Source: Rotaria sordida
Taxonomy: Eukaryota; Rotifera; Eurotatoria; Philodinida; Philodinidae
Direction: 5' to 3'
DNA length: 64,000 nt
NCBI GenBank assembly: GCA_905250125.1
Contig: CAJNOL010000672.1
Location: 1-64,000, forward strand
Each line of letters begins with the position of its first letter. Position 1 is the stretch's first letter. Position numbers and translations under genes: made by a program. Shown in pieces: positions 10,410 to 23,080 of this stretch. The notes under the pieces are model-generated. The model had not been told where the DNA came from and did no database searches. It worked only from the letters and a program-made list of their open reading frames with translations.

Positions 10410-11164
10410 AACATAAGTTCTGCACGTTTGGATCAGTAGAATTATATTGCCAATATAAAACTACATTTTAAGAAGAGTAATTATATATTCTGATAGCGCT
10501 CAGAATTCTCTATTACCCTGTGTATTTAGGTCTTGACTTGCATTTATTTGCTAAAAAATATTTCGAGTACAGTGAAGACACTCTCACCCGCATTGACAAT
10601 ATTCGAAATATTTCTGAGCACATAAGTTCAAGTCAAGACCTGAATATATAGAGCGATAGAACATTTCAAGAGCTCTCAGAATATATAATTACTTTTCTAT
10701 AAAACGGATTACTGTATAGATAAAGATTTTAAAAACACATGAGAAAAGAACAAAAAATAGAGTTCGTGGAGATCTGAGGGTGGGGGTGTCTTCACTGTAT
10801 TCGAAATATTTTTCAGCAAATAAATGCAAGTCAATACTTAAATACACAGAGTGACAGAGAATTCCGAGTATTATCAGAATACATAATTAATTTCCTTAAA
10901 AGTAGTTTTATATTGGCAATCAGCGGCGGATCTAGGATTTTTTTTGATAAGGGGCGATTCGATAGACATGGGGCGATTTTGATCAAAAAGCAAGTTTTGA
11001 AGTCTATTAGTAGTAGAATGCACTCTATTTTTAAGACTTTTCTGCTGGGAAAATCCAAAAAATTTTGTTTCGAATGGGGGCGATCGCCCCAAGCGCCCCC
11101 CCCCTAAATCCGCCACTGTTGGCAATATAATTCTATTGATCCAAACGTGCAGAACTTATGTTTC
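10410..11164. mobile_element. Foldback element, later hit by a hAT MITE
   Basis: The outer arms are inverted: ACATAAGTTCTGCACGTTTG (about 10411) is answered by CAAACGTGCAGAACTTATGT (about 11142-11161). The match continues inwards through the TTGGCAATAT and AGTAGTTTTATATT regions. A unit of about 150 bp (TAGGTCTTGACTTGCATTTA, then ACAGTGAAGACAC) is present three times: once in the left arm, and inverted at about 10590-10720 and 10785-10912. No ORF of a transposase was seen. The family is not assigned. Confidence 0.7.
10921..11118. mobile_element. hAT-type MITE nested in the foldback element
   Basis: This 198-bp insertion has TIRs CAGCGGCGGATCTAGG at 10921 and the complement of CAGTGGCGGATTTAGG ending at 11118. 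A perfect 8-bp target duplication TTGGCAAT lies at 10913-10920 and 11119-11126. Its position inside the right arm of the outer palindrome shows that it arrived later. The interior contains GGGGCGAT and a run of C. Confidence 0.92.
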
Positions 11165-12247
11165 AATCTGATATTGAGGAACTTTTTTGAAAGACCTAAC
11201 AAATGATTTTTAATGGTGAGCCAACAAATTTTTATTTCCCCTATACGTCCCTTTTCAAGCATGCTAAAAATTGTCGGAGTTGATCGTTTCGTAGAGTAAA
11301 CACTTCTCTACAAAATGTGATATTGAACTAATCTGTGACTTTTACCCAAGTGAGACTACAACAAGAGAGAAAAGCAAGACTTTGGTATTTCGAAGTATGA
11401 GTGAAGTACGAGTCATTCATACTTCACTATACCTCACTTGCATCTCCTTTCAAAATAAAACGATTGACAATTTTTTTAAAAAACGAGTATCTAGGAAAGA
11501 CGAAAATTGAAGTGCCTTGCCGAAAAAGAAAAAAAAACTCGAAATAGTGCATTTTATATGGTAACTTTTAATCTACAAGTTGATATATAGATGAAGATTC
11601 CAACTTTTAGTTTCGAATCATAATAGTGAAAATATAAAAATTTTTCGTCGAAACTAATCTTTTTGAGCTTTTCAAAGTTTATTTTACTACATTCAAACAA
11701 AAAATAAGACAAAATTTCTAAGGATACATTCGAAAAGAACATAAAATTTCGATCCTAACTCATCATAAATATTTTCTAGCAGGTCAAAAAAACTTGCCGA
11801 TCATCCGTTATTATTTCTTACCTCATCTGTATGAAAAACAAATCTTTAAATCAACTTCTGCTACTAACCAAAAAATTAGCTCATATGATTGAATCGACAC
11901 GGAAATATTTCATTTTCTTATTGTAGTGCTATTTATGGTCCATCCTTTACTTACAATTGATATAGAAAGACTAACACGAAATATTCTATTTAATAGAGAA
12001 CAAATAGAAATAAAATATAAAATTTGTACGAGAACCTATCTTTTTGTTCTCGAACAAAAAACACTTATTGAATTTTACAGTCACGTTTTGATTTTCTTTA
12101 TATTTATTGTTTCCGTTTTTTTGTGTTCAGTAAGAACGAAACATTTTTTTTTACAATGTTGAAGTATGCAAGGAAAAAAGATATAGACAAGAGAAAAACA
12201 AAATACAAATTTATGAGTAAATGCTTGATAGATTGTTTCTTTTTTTT
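11165..12247. other. Intergenic AT-rich region
   Basis: This is the 3' flank of PPME1. It holds a small imperfect palindrome near 11393-11445 (GAAGTATGAGTGAAGTACG and its rough complement). The open frame at about 11926-12162 has no protein-like features I recognise. Confidence 0.45.
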
Positions 12248-13970
12248 TTAGCATCCAGGTAATGTTCCTTGAAAATGTTCATCGTGTGCTTGTACTAACT
12301 TATGTCGAACAAGAAATGAAGCAATACAATCAGCAACTTGTTCAGGTGCATCTTCATGTACAGCATGACCACTTTTAGGAACAACATGCATTTGAAATTT
12401 ACCTTGCATCTGACCAACAGTTAAATCACGATCAAGACGATCCACACCAGCTAATAAAAGTAACTTTGGACATTCACATGATAAAAATAATTTTGATAAA
12501 CCTATGAGAATGAAAGCAACAAAAGAATATTTTCACAGACGTATAAACAATTCTACAAACCCGAAAACCATTCTTGCCAAAATTTTTCTGTTTTTGAAAG
12601 ATCAATTCTCCATGTATATTTACTTGTATCATTTGAGACATTTGTTGTAGCTGGCGGTTGAAAATCGTCAGAAGTTTTATGTTCATCACTACTTTCTTCT
12701 TCTTCTTCTTCGTCTTCTTCTCGAACAGTTTCACATAAATGAGAGACTGCCGGAAGTGTAGTATTTGATGCTGTAGTAGAAGAAGAATCTGTTTCGTTCG
12801 ATTGAGTAGTAATCATTGGTTGAATTTGTCCGATAACAGAAACACGAGCTGATTCAACATTACGTACTTGTCCACTTCGTACCATATATTCTATAGCTTG
12901 TTGTGGCGTTGAAAATTGTTTTGGTCTTGAACTAAGAAAACATTGCATTGAGCTTAAAGATTCAAGTGCACTGCCTATAAATTCAAATTATAAAAATATT
13001 CTTCAAAACCAAAATAATGTTTTCTTTCTAGAGCCCTGCATAGAGTCAACTAAATTTTTTCTTCCTATGAACTTTTTTAAATAGTGAGTTTTATCCTTTA
13101 ATATTCACTGTACAAACTGACACATTTTAGAAGTTCCAACAATGTCTTATAGAGGCATCCAGACATGAAACCAAATCGGAATTAAATTCAACTCCAATTT
13201 TCTTTCGTGTTCGTAGATCTTGATAAGACGTCGTTGAAGACTCCAAAAATATATCAGTTTGTACAGTTAATATTAGAGAACAAAACCTACTATTTAAAAA
13301 AGTTTATATATTAAAACTGAATTTTTAACAAAAAAAAAATTAGTTGACTCCATACAGAAGACTCTAGTTTTCTCACCTTCTACAACATCAATAACGCAGA
13401 GAGCATCAATCATTGATGGACATTCTTTCGCAACATGAACAGCAAGAGCACCACCTATAAATAAACATTTAATTAAATTATCTTGAAATTCTTTATTTTG
13501 AATATACCCATTGAATGTCCAACGAGAAAAATCGGAGGTTTATTATCTTCATTAAATAAATTATATAAAATTTGACAAACATCGTTTGTAAGTGTTTCAA
13601 TACTTAAATCATTATCATCTGTAGTTTTTGTTTCTCCATGACTACGAATATCTATAGCAATACATTGACATTGTACAAGGTTTGTTAGTGCTTTTGACAT
13701 AACAGCCCAACTTAAAGCCGAAAAACCACCACCATGTAAAAAAAATAAAACAGGTAATGATGAATCATTTGCATTACGTGAATATAAACAAAAACTATTT
13801 TTATCTATTGTTATATAACGTTTATCATTAAAATATGTATTCCATTCAAGAGGTGTATAATTACGAATAGTTGATGATTTTTTTTGATTATCTGATGATA
13901 ACTTTTTGGATGATAATGGACCAATTGGTGGAAGCGACTTAGAAAGAATTTGTTTGCGTAAATTTGACAT
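12248..13970 (-). CDS. PPME1: Protein phosphatase methylesterase 1 (PPME1)
   Basis: PPME1 removes the C-terminal methyl ester from the PP2A catalytic subunit and keeps PP2A inactive; it acts in the cytosol and nucleus. There are four exons: 13970-13508, 13454-13377, 12974-12561 and 12501-12248 (1,209 nt, 402 residues; human PPME1 is 386). The alpha/beta-hydrolase fold shows the oxyanion motif LFFLHGGGFSALSW, the nucleophile elbow GHSMGG (joined across intron 1), the strand ALCVIDVVE with its Asp, and the catalytic His in PKSGHAVHEDAPEQVA. The insertion with an acidic run (EEDEEEEEE) is typical of this family. The N-terminal LPP-GPLSSKK segment also matches PPME1. The start is the first Met. 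Three introns are short (53-402 nt). Confidence 0.93.
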
Positions 13971-14050
13971 CTGGAATAAGAAATATAATAAAGATTCTTT
14001 GTTTCAGTTCTATATTCAATTCATTCAACCAAAGTAATCCTCCAACTGTT
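13971..14050. other. Short spacer upstream of PPME1
   Basis: This is AT-rich sequence directly upstream of the PPME1 start. It probably contains its promoter, but no specific element is visible. Confidence 0.3.
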
Positions 14051-14436
14051 CACTCGCTTTCGAGTCTAGGCTATATGTATTATGTAGATCCAAATGAGCT
14101 ATGAATATCCTGAAAAGAGTTCATGTTCTTAACTTATTGCTACTGAGATACTGCACTTTTACAGTATGTTTTAAATAAATGCGATGGTAACAGGACAACT
14201 AATTTTCGAATTTCGACTTGAAACTTTGCATAGAGACCGGCCTTAACGAAAATAGGTTTTCTTGTAGATGTTTCAGATCTTGCCACGGTTCCTACTCTGC
14301 AATATAACAATAGTAATAACGTATATACAATAAACTACTCTCGTTAAAACCTGTCTCTGTAAGCTCGAATTCTTTTCATGATACCCATAGATCATTTGGG
14401 TCTACATAATGCACATAGACTCGATTCAAAAGTGAC
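14051..14436. mobile_element. Inverted-repeat element (MITE-like)
   Basis: Arms of about 75 bp are inverted. CGAGTCTAGGCTATATGTAT (14061) matches the complement of the stretch ending in ATAGACTCGA near 14424, and TATGTAGATCCAAATGA matches the complement of TCATTTGGGTCTACATA. The loop (about 14130-14350) has no ORF. Boundaries are approximate and no target duplication was fixed. Confidence 0.6.
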
Positions 14437-14520
14437 TACACACCACCTGGAGGAATTCCCTAGTAAGTTAGTATACATATTCTCTTTTCTTTCTCTCTTT
14501 CACTTTGTTTTATACTACAA

Positions 14521-14957
14521 ACGACAAAATGCTTATGAATCGTATTTTTGAAGGATACTTCCATGAGTAGTTAACTGTAAAAACAAAAAACAGAAAGATC
14601 TCCGAAGATTCTTGTTTTCGTCTGTAGAATGTTGTAGAATTCATTGCACTAATCATTTTGGTAAAATAAAATATTCATATTCATTCAATAAATCATGGCA
14701 CTAGAACCAAAATACTCAAAAATTTTGGCAATTCTTGATTGTTGCTGAATGGTAGTTGACCTTTTCCAAGTGTTTTGACCCTAGAATCATGATTTATTAA
14801 GTAAATTTGAATATTTTTTTTTACCAAACTAATCAGCACAACGAGCCCCCTACAAAGTTCTACAGATGAAAAAAATCTTCTGAGAAACTTATGTTTTTTG
14901 AGTTTAACTGTCTATGGATGTATCCATGAAAAATACGATTCACAATCATTTTGTGGT
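14521..14957. mobile_element. Long-armed palindromic MITE
   Basis: Two arms of about 190 bp run to a centre near 14735. ACAAAATGCTTATGAATCGT (14524) pairs with the complement of ACGATTCACAATCATTTTGT (14935-14954), then TTGAAGGATACTTCCAT with ATGGATGTATCCATG, and ATAAATCATGGCACTAGA with CTAGAATCATGATTTAT. No ORF. The arms differ at many sites, so the copy is not recent. The superfamily is open. Confidence 0.7.
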
Positions 14958-15233
14958 TGGTAGACACGTTTTATCGAAAACACAAAAAAAATAAGAATCT
15001 TTTATAATTGATCACATATGCATTTGTTAAAGAAAAGTCAACTATAGATCATGGAATAATGAATGATAACGCTGATAGTAACATGAAACAAATATCAACA
15101 ATAATAACACGAAATAACAAAGAAACAAAAAAAAACGACGCTAAATCAAAAGAAAATGTTAGTGAAACCAAGAAAAGACAAAAAAAACATATGAATAACT
15201 TAAAAAACGAAGGCAGAGTACATATAAATTTGT

Positions 15234-17819
15234 TCACTGTCGATCATCATTATCATTTTCATCTACAGGATAACCTTGATCTGCTAATGCAGCACCAATA
15301 ATTCTAGCATGAAGTTGTTGTTGATCTTCAGTTAATGGTTCTTGATCATCTATATTTGGTAATATATCAGTAGGTAATCGAGAATAAAGAAGTTCAACAT
15401 CAGTTGGTTTAAGACTATCATGTAATTGTGTAATATCATTATTTGGAATATCATCAACAGATTCTGTGGTAAACATGCGATTGTCCATATTATAATTTGA
15501 TTGAGGTAAATCATTTGCAGCTAAACGAGCATGTAATTCTTCTGTATCAGTCATATTTGAATAATCGGGTTGTGACTTTGGAATATGATTGTAATCATTT
15601 GTACGATTTACGACTGTTTCTCGTTGATTAATAACAACTTTTTTACGAGCTGTTGAAGATTGATTAGGTTTTAAGCTTTGTCTATTAGAATAGAAAAGAT
15701 ATTTAATAGTTAGTTTTTAAAAATTAGTTTCATTTTTCGTACCCATCAAAAAAATATTTTAATAATGAACTTGATTGATTTTGTTGTCGAGCTTTTTCCC
15801 ATTCAGCCAATGTAGCATCATTAGGTTTAACTAGTCTGATAACTTTTTCCAAAAAAGTACCAACTAAAATTAATAATCGTTGTGGTAAAGCAGGTAAAAA
15901 TCGTTTTTGTTGCATTTTATTAAGTAAAGATTCATTAGTTTGTTTAGTAATTAGAATACAGTTTACAATCAACATTCGAAACCATAATAATGATGATTGA
16001 ACTGATTGAAATACAGGATTACATAATGAATCAACAGTTGAAGAAATGTACTCACTTAATCTACTTGTTTTACCAGCATTAGAACGTTGCACTAGAAAAA
16101 TTAGAAAGACATTTAAAAAGCTGTAAGTGCAATTCCTGTCGAATTAAAGTGTGAAACACGATGTAGCTGCTGTTGCTAATCACAGACAGATTATTTTATT
16201 CTATCTATCTTAGGACACGTTTCTTCACGATTCTTTTACTTAATCCTTCAGAAATACAATAATGAAGTAGTTAATATATTTTAACAAGCCGTTACTCTAG
16301 TGTCTGGCAAGATCTATGATGACTTTTTTGTTTATTATCTGTCACGATCCTTTGGAAGGAGAAAGCACAGGGTACATTTTTTGTATGGCAGGCGGACACG
16401 TAACTTTTTTGCTCGTAAACAGATTTCTTTGCTCAGAAATGATTAGATACAACACAGAAAAGTATTTTTAAGAAAAAAAACAACATTTTTCGGGAAGAAA
16501 AGTTTTTTGACAAAAAATGCTTGAGAGGAAACCCTTGCTCTCATTTTTTCGACGAAAATTTTTTTGTTCAAAATTGTTTTGTGCTACATATTATTCGATG
16601 CAGTTTAATGTGCTGATTCTAAACATACTATTTTTGTTGATTAAATATTTTTCTAAAGATAGAAAAAACTGGAAAATATCTAAAAATCTTAGATTTTTTT
16701 GGAAATTCACTGTGCAGTTCAGGAATGTTTGCTTTAACAGAAATTAGAGACAATAGATAGAGGAACATTCTGGAAAAGTCCGGGCATTAGATTTAGATGA
16801 GTTGCTCATTTTATGGGACAAGCTGTTTGGACGACACTGTAGAAAAAAATATTTTTTACCCTTGTATAGAGCTCGGCTTAAAGATTTAGAAAATATACTT
16901 GATTTGTTTGTCGAGACTAATCTTTGGACAACTAGTTTTTCAGTTTCTTTAAGGATTATAACAAAGTTATTCATATCATTAGATAGACTATATTTCGAAG
17001 TATAATTTCCTACATTTAAATCTTAAAAAACATGCCAATTTCATTTTTAGCCAAATGTCTACCTAGATGCATACAGTGGGCAGAAGAAATAGGTGTAAAT
17101 TTCTTCCTTATATACGTCAACAATCCTTTTAGGTAGTATTTCATAAAAAAATATCTTATTTATTATTATTTACGTACTTCCCGGTACACGTGTTCCACAA
17201 AACGAAAATACAGAATCAGCTACACCAGATGCTTTATTTACTGTGGCTGTTGCTACATTCGAAACCTAAGCATTAAAAATAAATAAATAAATCGAAATAA
17301 ATTTTTCTTTTTACCGCTTCTTTGCCATGTTGAATTGTTGATGTTGTTGTATCCCTAACTGAATTCACTGCATCTAGAACTGGTTTTGTTGTTTCGTTGA
17401 ATGTATTTACAACATTTTCAGTTGGTGTAGTAATCACAGGGTATTTAGATTCAAATTGACGAATTGTTTGAGCAGCATAATTGTCAATTGCATATACTAT
17501 ATTATTAAAATATATATAAAAATATTAAAAAACAAAATTTTTTTGAAACAAATTTACCAGGCCCAGAAAATGGTTTAACAACGGGATTAGCAATTGTAAA
17601 AGCAACTTTTAATGTTTTATCAGCAACTGTCTCGGCTAAATTACATGGAATCCGAATAAATGCACTTGTATCTTTAGCTTTGGCATACACATCTTGAATT
17701 TTATTAGTTGACGAGCGAACAACTTCAATAATGAAATAATAAAAATATACTCAAATCAAAATCTAAATTTTCTTACGTGGTATATCATGAAGACATGAAA
17801 GAGTTTGAAAGCTGAGCAT
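15234..17819 (-). CDS. Perilipin-type lipid droplet protein
   Basis: Perilipins coat lipid droplets and control access of lipases to stored fat. Six exons join in phase: 17819-17777, 17722-17558, 17496-17315, 17265-17178, 16091-15743 and 15681-15234 (1,275 nt, 424 residues). The N-terminal PAT-like part starts MLSFQTLSCLHDIPLVRS and continues QDVYAKAKD, NLAETVADKTLKVAFTIANP, YAIDNYAAQTIRQFESKYP. A stretch follows that is rich in 11-residue amphipathic repeats (VNTFNETTKPVLDAVNSVRD, STIQHGKEAVSNVATATVNK), the lipid-surface helix of this family. The C-terminal part has helical segments (LPQRLLILVGTFLEKVIRLV) and an acidic, disordered tail from about residue 280. Intron 4 is unusually long (1,086 nt). 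Family assignment is from motif pattern; I cannot choose among PLIN1-5. Confidence 0.78.
16092..17177 (-). other. Long (1.1 kb) intron of the perilipin gene
   Basis: All other introns of this gene are 49-75 nt. This one is 1,086 nt, with donor GTACGT and acceptor CTAG, in matching phase 1. It is AT-rich with many long A and T runs and probably contains decayed inserted DNA. I could not define terminal repeats or coding content. Confidence 0.5.
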
Positions 17820-19113
17820 TGTTTAAATAAATAACAAAGAAAAAAAATATCAGTCTAGAAAAAATCGTAACGATATACACAGTTTGTTGTGAAAAAGAAT
17901 AAGGAGTATGCTTCTCTTTATATGTAGACAACGACATATACATGTATGTATAAAACGACTACTAAAGAAACGTGATAAGAAAAGTGAAGATAAGAACAGA
18001 TAAAAATTGGACTATAGTCAAGGTGAAAATTCCGACGAGTAAAGAGTAAAGATTGCATGATTCAGAGGTCAAAAAAATTAAACTGTATAAAGATATTTTC
18101 TACTGAAAAGTTCTTCCGTGCAAATATGAAAAGAAAAATACTGAAATCAATGATATATTTATATGAGTAATCTTTTTGTATTTTTTTTTAGTGTATACGT
18201 TAACGGATAGAGAAACAATAGTCAAAAAAAGAAAACAGAAGGATAGTGACTGAAAGGGCATACAGTTCAAATGTATTTATATCTAACAATTATATCTCAA
18301 TGGGTTTTTTATCTTCACCCATACATCTAAATTAGTAAACAATGTGCCCTGCCGCTGACTGCGTGTTTTTCAAAGTTTATTCGACTCTATTACATTTTAA
18401 AAATACATGGGAGAAAAAAACGTCTCTATTCTATGTTTTTAAATAAATTTACATGACTTACTATGATCTGATAATATTAATTAATTTACAATATGAAATA
18501 TATTCGAAATATAGATAATTATTGTTCATATATATGAATAAACTGCGTCTAAATATATATTAATATTGTATCATTCACTTATATGAATTCTATTGAATAT
18601 TCACAAAAAAAATTTTGTGTTAATATCTTTTACAGTTGCAATTTATAGATTACTAACGAGTTATTTTGTTTCTCTCCTTTTTTTTTTATTATCCTTCATA
18701 TATGAATACGGTACTTATATCACATGTTTGAAAAATGTATTTTAAGTTCGTAACATAATGAAAAAAAAAATCTATTACCTTTATACTTGTTTTTGTAGAA
18801 GAAAAATTCCAATGAAACTGATTAATTTAAGAAAAAAACAAAATATATCAAATATTAAATAAAACTTCTTGTAATAGTCAATTATTCATCGCTGTTAAAA
18901 ACCAAAATCTTATGACTTTCGTCGATTTTTTTATCTAGAATAAATATTCAAATTTTATAAACTCAAATAAAATGTCATTTGTGATCAGTGAAAACAATTC
19001 AACAAAACTTCATATCATAAAAAAATACACACGTGCATATATATCTAACAAAAATACAGAGTAAAAATCATGAGATTTGAGCAATATGTCATAGAATAAA
19101 ATGAGTTTTTTTT
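17820..19113. other. Intergenic AT-rich region
   Basis: This lies between the perilipin start and the end of the asparaginase gene. It is dominated by A/T runs and ATAT stretches (18440-18600). I see no gene or clear repeat in it. Confidence 0.5.
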
Positions 19114-22100
19114 TTATGGATTTTTTGCATAGGACGATAGTAGTTGAACAATACTGTCAAAACCACGTTGTTTAGCAATTTGCATTGGTGTCATACCACG
19201 ACTATCAGACCATGAGATATCGACATCACCATTATTTAATAAATAATGAATACAATCAATAGAATTATAATTTACAGCCTAAGAAAAAAAAAAGAATGAA
19301 AAAGATAATTAATTTTATAATAAAATAGAATAAATAATTTACCAATAAAAGTGGTGTTCGACCATCATAATCAGTTTGATCAAGATTTGCTCCTGCTTTA
19401 TGCCATGCTTTTAATTGATCAACTAGATTATTTTTAACACAATTACATAAATACATTCCAATTTCACTTGGTTTTAATGTTGATGTTAATTTTGCACCAT
19501 TACGAATTAATAATTCAATCATAGCTTCGTTCTTTTGAAGAATAGCATAAAAAAGTGCTGTAAAACCAACTTGATCAGGTTCATTAACAATCGGATTTTC
19601 ATTATGTGTAATACGAAGAAGTAAATCAGCACATTTTATTGCACCATATTTAGCGCAAACATGAAGTGGCATTGAACCGCATGGTAATATAACATTAAAT
19701 TTAATACCGGTTTGAACTTGATGTACATGATTTAAAGTAGTTATATCATCCGCTTGAGCACATGTTGCAATTAACCAAGGTAATAATGATTGACGAAAAT
19801 GAGCTGATTCCTTAAATAAGTAAACAACAAAAAAACAACAAATTGTTCAGAATACAACACTATAGAAATAAATGAAAACCTCATTCGATTCATCATTGGT
19901 TGCATTTATTATCCAATCAAGACTTATTGTTGGACATTTTATTTTACTTGCATCTGCAGACATTTCACCTCGTAAACATTCAGCCATTTTCATTTTCATT
20001 ATTTTCATATCCGACGAATATTTACCAAGGACATATGATAACTAAATATAAGCAAAAAAAAAAATATTTTACTATATTATTTGAAAAACAATATTATTTA
20101 CTTTCATTAAAGCAGCTTCAATTGTCATGTCTGATCCTACACAAACACCTATTGTTTGTAATGATGTTGCACTTTCATAAGCATAATGAACACTTCCTTT
20201 TGCACATTGTGTACAATTAACAAGAAGAACACCACGTTCACTTGCTTTACGTAATTCTTCAATTAAATCTGGTCGATTTGTTGGTAAATTTCCAGCTCCA
20301 TATGTTTGTAAAACAACACCTTGAATCGGTGGTTCAAGAAATTGACGGACTGTTAAATATGTTATGCCAGGAAAAAGACGAAGAAGTGAAACATTTCGAT
20401 TTAAATTTGTATGAACATTAAATGGACCTTCAGATGATCGATCGAAAATTAAATCCCATTTAACTTAAGAAAAAAAAAAGATAAATTATGTTTGGATTTG
20501 TTCGATAGCAAACACACAGTAGTGAACAAAAATCTCTCACCTTCATATCTCGACTACAATACATACTGAACGTCTGAAAATTTGTATGCATATATTGCAC
20601 TAAAAGTCTAGTTTAAAGGCACGAAGTCGTCTCGATTGCTTCGATACAACAAGAATTATGATGAAGAACGCCTATCTTTGCTTCAAGTTTTTAGTTTGAA
20701 AAAAGATTGTCTACTAATTTTTTTGTTACATATAATAAAGTACATGACTAATTCTTGATATTTTAGCGTGTGAGTAGAACCAAATTTATGATCTTTATTT
20801 TAGTCAAAAGATTAGATAATTTAATCGAAGATTGTTGTCTTCACATACCTCTGAGTCCCCTGCATTCGGAATGATATATTCATTTAATGGAAGATCTTTT
20901 TTTTGAAATTTCTAGGCAATTATGCCCAACAACAAACAAAACTTATGTACAAGTTTCACCTAGATTCACTGAACTATTACTGAGTTATGATCTCAAAAAA
21001 CTAGCAGATACTTTTTTTTTTGGGAAAGATTGATGAATTTCGATAAAATTAATACGATAGATAACTAGAACAAGCCATTAAATAATGAAGAATGAATCGA
21101 CACATAAAATTCTTCTTTTTCAGAACTATGAAGTTAAAAGAATAAATAAGTGTAATCCATCATAAATCTTGTTCCATTTGAACAATCAAGATTAGCACGT
21201 GTTTCAAATTGACATTCTTAGTGGAGTATGTGCGCACAAATTTTCCGAGCTATAGCATGTGTGATAGTCGAAATACGGGAAGAGAGAGACTTTTTCCACT
21301 ACTGTAGTTTTTACCTTGAATTTTAGTTCGAAATTCTGCCAATGTTGGAAAATTATGTGATTCAAATGCATTTAAACCTTCACAATCGGTTTTTGTTACA
21401 CGATTACCCCGATAAAGTTGGTTTCGAAAATAAAGAGTAACCTTGAAATGGTCAAATAAAATCTTTCATTATTTTCTTTTTTTTTTTCTAATGTAAATAA
21501 CCTCTGGAATATGATATTGTCCTGCTATAAGTAAGCTGCCAATAAGATTGTCCCGACCATCACTTCGTGTCTCGAAGATCGGAATCTAAAAGAAAATAAT
21601 AATAATATTATCTTGAATATACAACAAAGTCTATTTCATCTACTTGTGATCCAGTAAGTACAATTGGTTTTGAAAGATTTTCAAACATAAATGAAAGAGC
21701 TGCTGCTGTATAACTCATGGTATCGGTCTATTTCAAAGTTATAAATTAATCATTATTTATTGTATTATTTCTTCTCTTACACCATGGAGAACTAAATAAA
21801 ATAAAAACAAAAATGAAACTTAATTGAAATAATCTATAATTAACTTACTAACGAATCCATCGAATAAATTATAAAGTTCCTTGATGAAAGAAAAAAAAAC
21901 AAATATCTAGAGATTTATTTTCTTTATTAAAATTTTCTTCTTGCTTTAATATCAAGTGCAATACGAATATAATTATCAAATGTCATATTCGTTGAGTCAA
22001 GTAATGGATAATATTCTTTAATAAAATATGCAATCCATTCTTCATTTACAAGTCTAAGAAGAAGATAATTGCATAGAATTTATTGTTAAACACGTATGAA

Positions 22101-22519
22101 TGTACTTAACGGTAAATAAAGAAAAGATTTTTCGGGATCAATTTCTGTCATTGTTTCGGCAAATTTAATATCATGCATAATATTCATATCACGTAATGCA
22201 GAAAGTAAAAAATTTGGTACGGGTTCATATGCATTACGTAATACTTTCATACCAATCGTACCGCCTAAAGCAATAATAAGTTATTCTTTGTTTCTATTCT
22301 TTTCCTTTTTTTTAGGAGCGGAGGGATAGGGGACAAATGAAAATAAGAAATCATCTAATGCCAACCTGTATAAAGGACAAGTACTTTTGGAATTGTCATT
22401 TTCGATAATATCTGTTGAGCTTGTGCATTTAATAATGTTACAGGTTTTAAAAGCGTATCATTCGATGAAGATCTCAAATTTGATGGTGGAACACGTTCCA
22501 CAATCGATTTGGAAGACAT
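19114..22519 (-). CDS. ASPG: L-asparaginase with C-terminal ankyrin repeats (ASPG type)
   Basis: Hydrolyses asparagine to aspartate and ammonia; animal ASPG also has lysophospholipase-type activities. Twelve exons join in phase: 22519-22366, 22264-22111, 22053-21945, 21879-21849, 21791-21781, 21727-21644, 21585-21502, 21441-21315, 20463-20102, 20041-19880, 19810-19343, 19278-19114 (1,911 nt, 636 residues; human 573). Catalytic motif 1 is LVLYTGGTIGMK, split by intron 1; motif 2 is [20 protein letters not shown]. Then [18 protein letters not shown] and [16 protein letters not shown] follow, as in type I asparaginases. From about residue 430 ankyrin repeats follow ([59 protein letters not shown]). 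The exon ending at 21945 needs a GC donor (GCAAGA), and the fifth exon is only 11 nt. Intron 8 is 851 nt. Confidence 0.93.
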
Positions 22520-22967
22520 GTATTTAATAAATAAACTAGAATAAGAAATAAAAGAATTCTATTGACGATTTTCTTTTTTTTTCTTCACACATAAAAAATG
22601 CAAATGATCTTTATTTGGTTTTTTTTTGTTATCCTAGGGGGACATTTGTATAAAAAATAGCTAAAAATATGCGACGCCACAAACGGAAAACAACACGGAA
22701 ATTTTCAAATCGAGTCTTTTCCGGTAACAACATACAAGCATATGATGTGCTATTAATAGATGCCTAACACTGATCTTTTGCTTTTTATAGACAGATGTTT
22801 TTTTTTTTTTTTTTTCATATTCTAGAGTTAATACTGAGAATGACAATGCGCAGATAAACGAACATAAACACACAACATGAAGAATATAAAAGTAGGAAAC
22901 GAGAAAACAAACAATGACAGAAACGCATTCCATGCATGGTTAAATCTTATAGTCAACCAACAAGTAT

Positions 22968-23019
<52 letters not shown>

Positions 23020-23029
23020 NNNNNNNNNN

Positions 23030-23080
<51 letters not shown>

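Noticed and set aside
10410-11164. Multiple inverted units considered as a CRISPR-like array
   Set aside because: Units are 150 bp, inverted and diverged, in an animal-type genome; transposon ends explain them.
16802-17005. Plus-strand frame (67 codons) inside the perilipin intron
   Set aside because: No start context, splice signals or recognisable motif; lies within an intron supported by phase.
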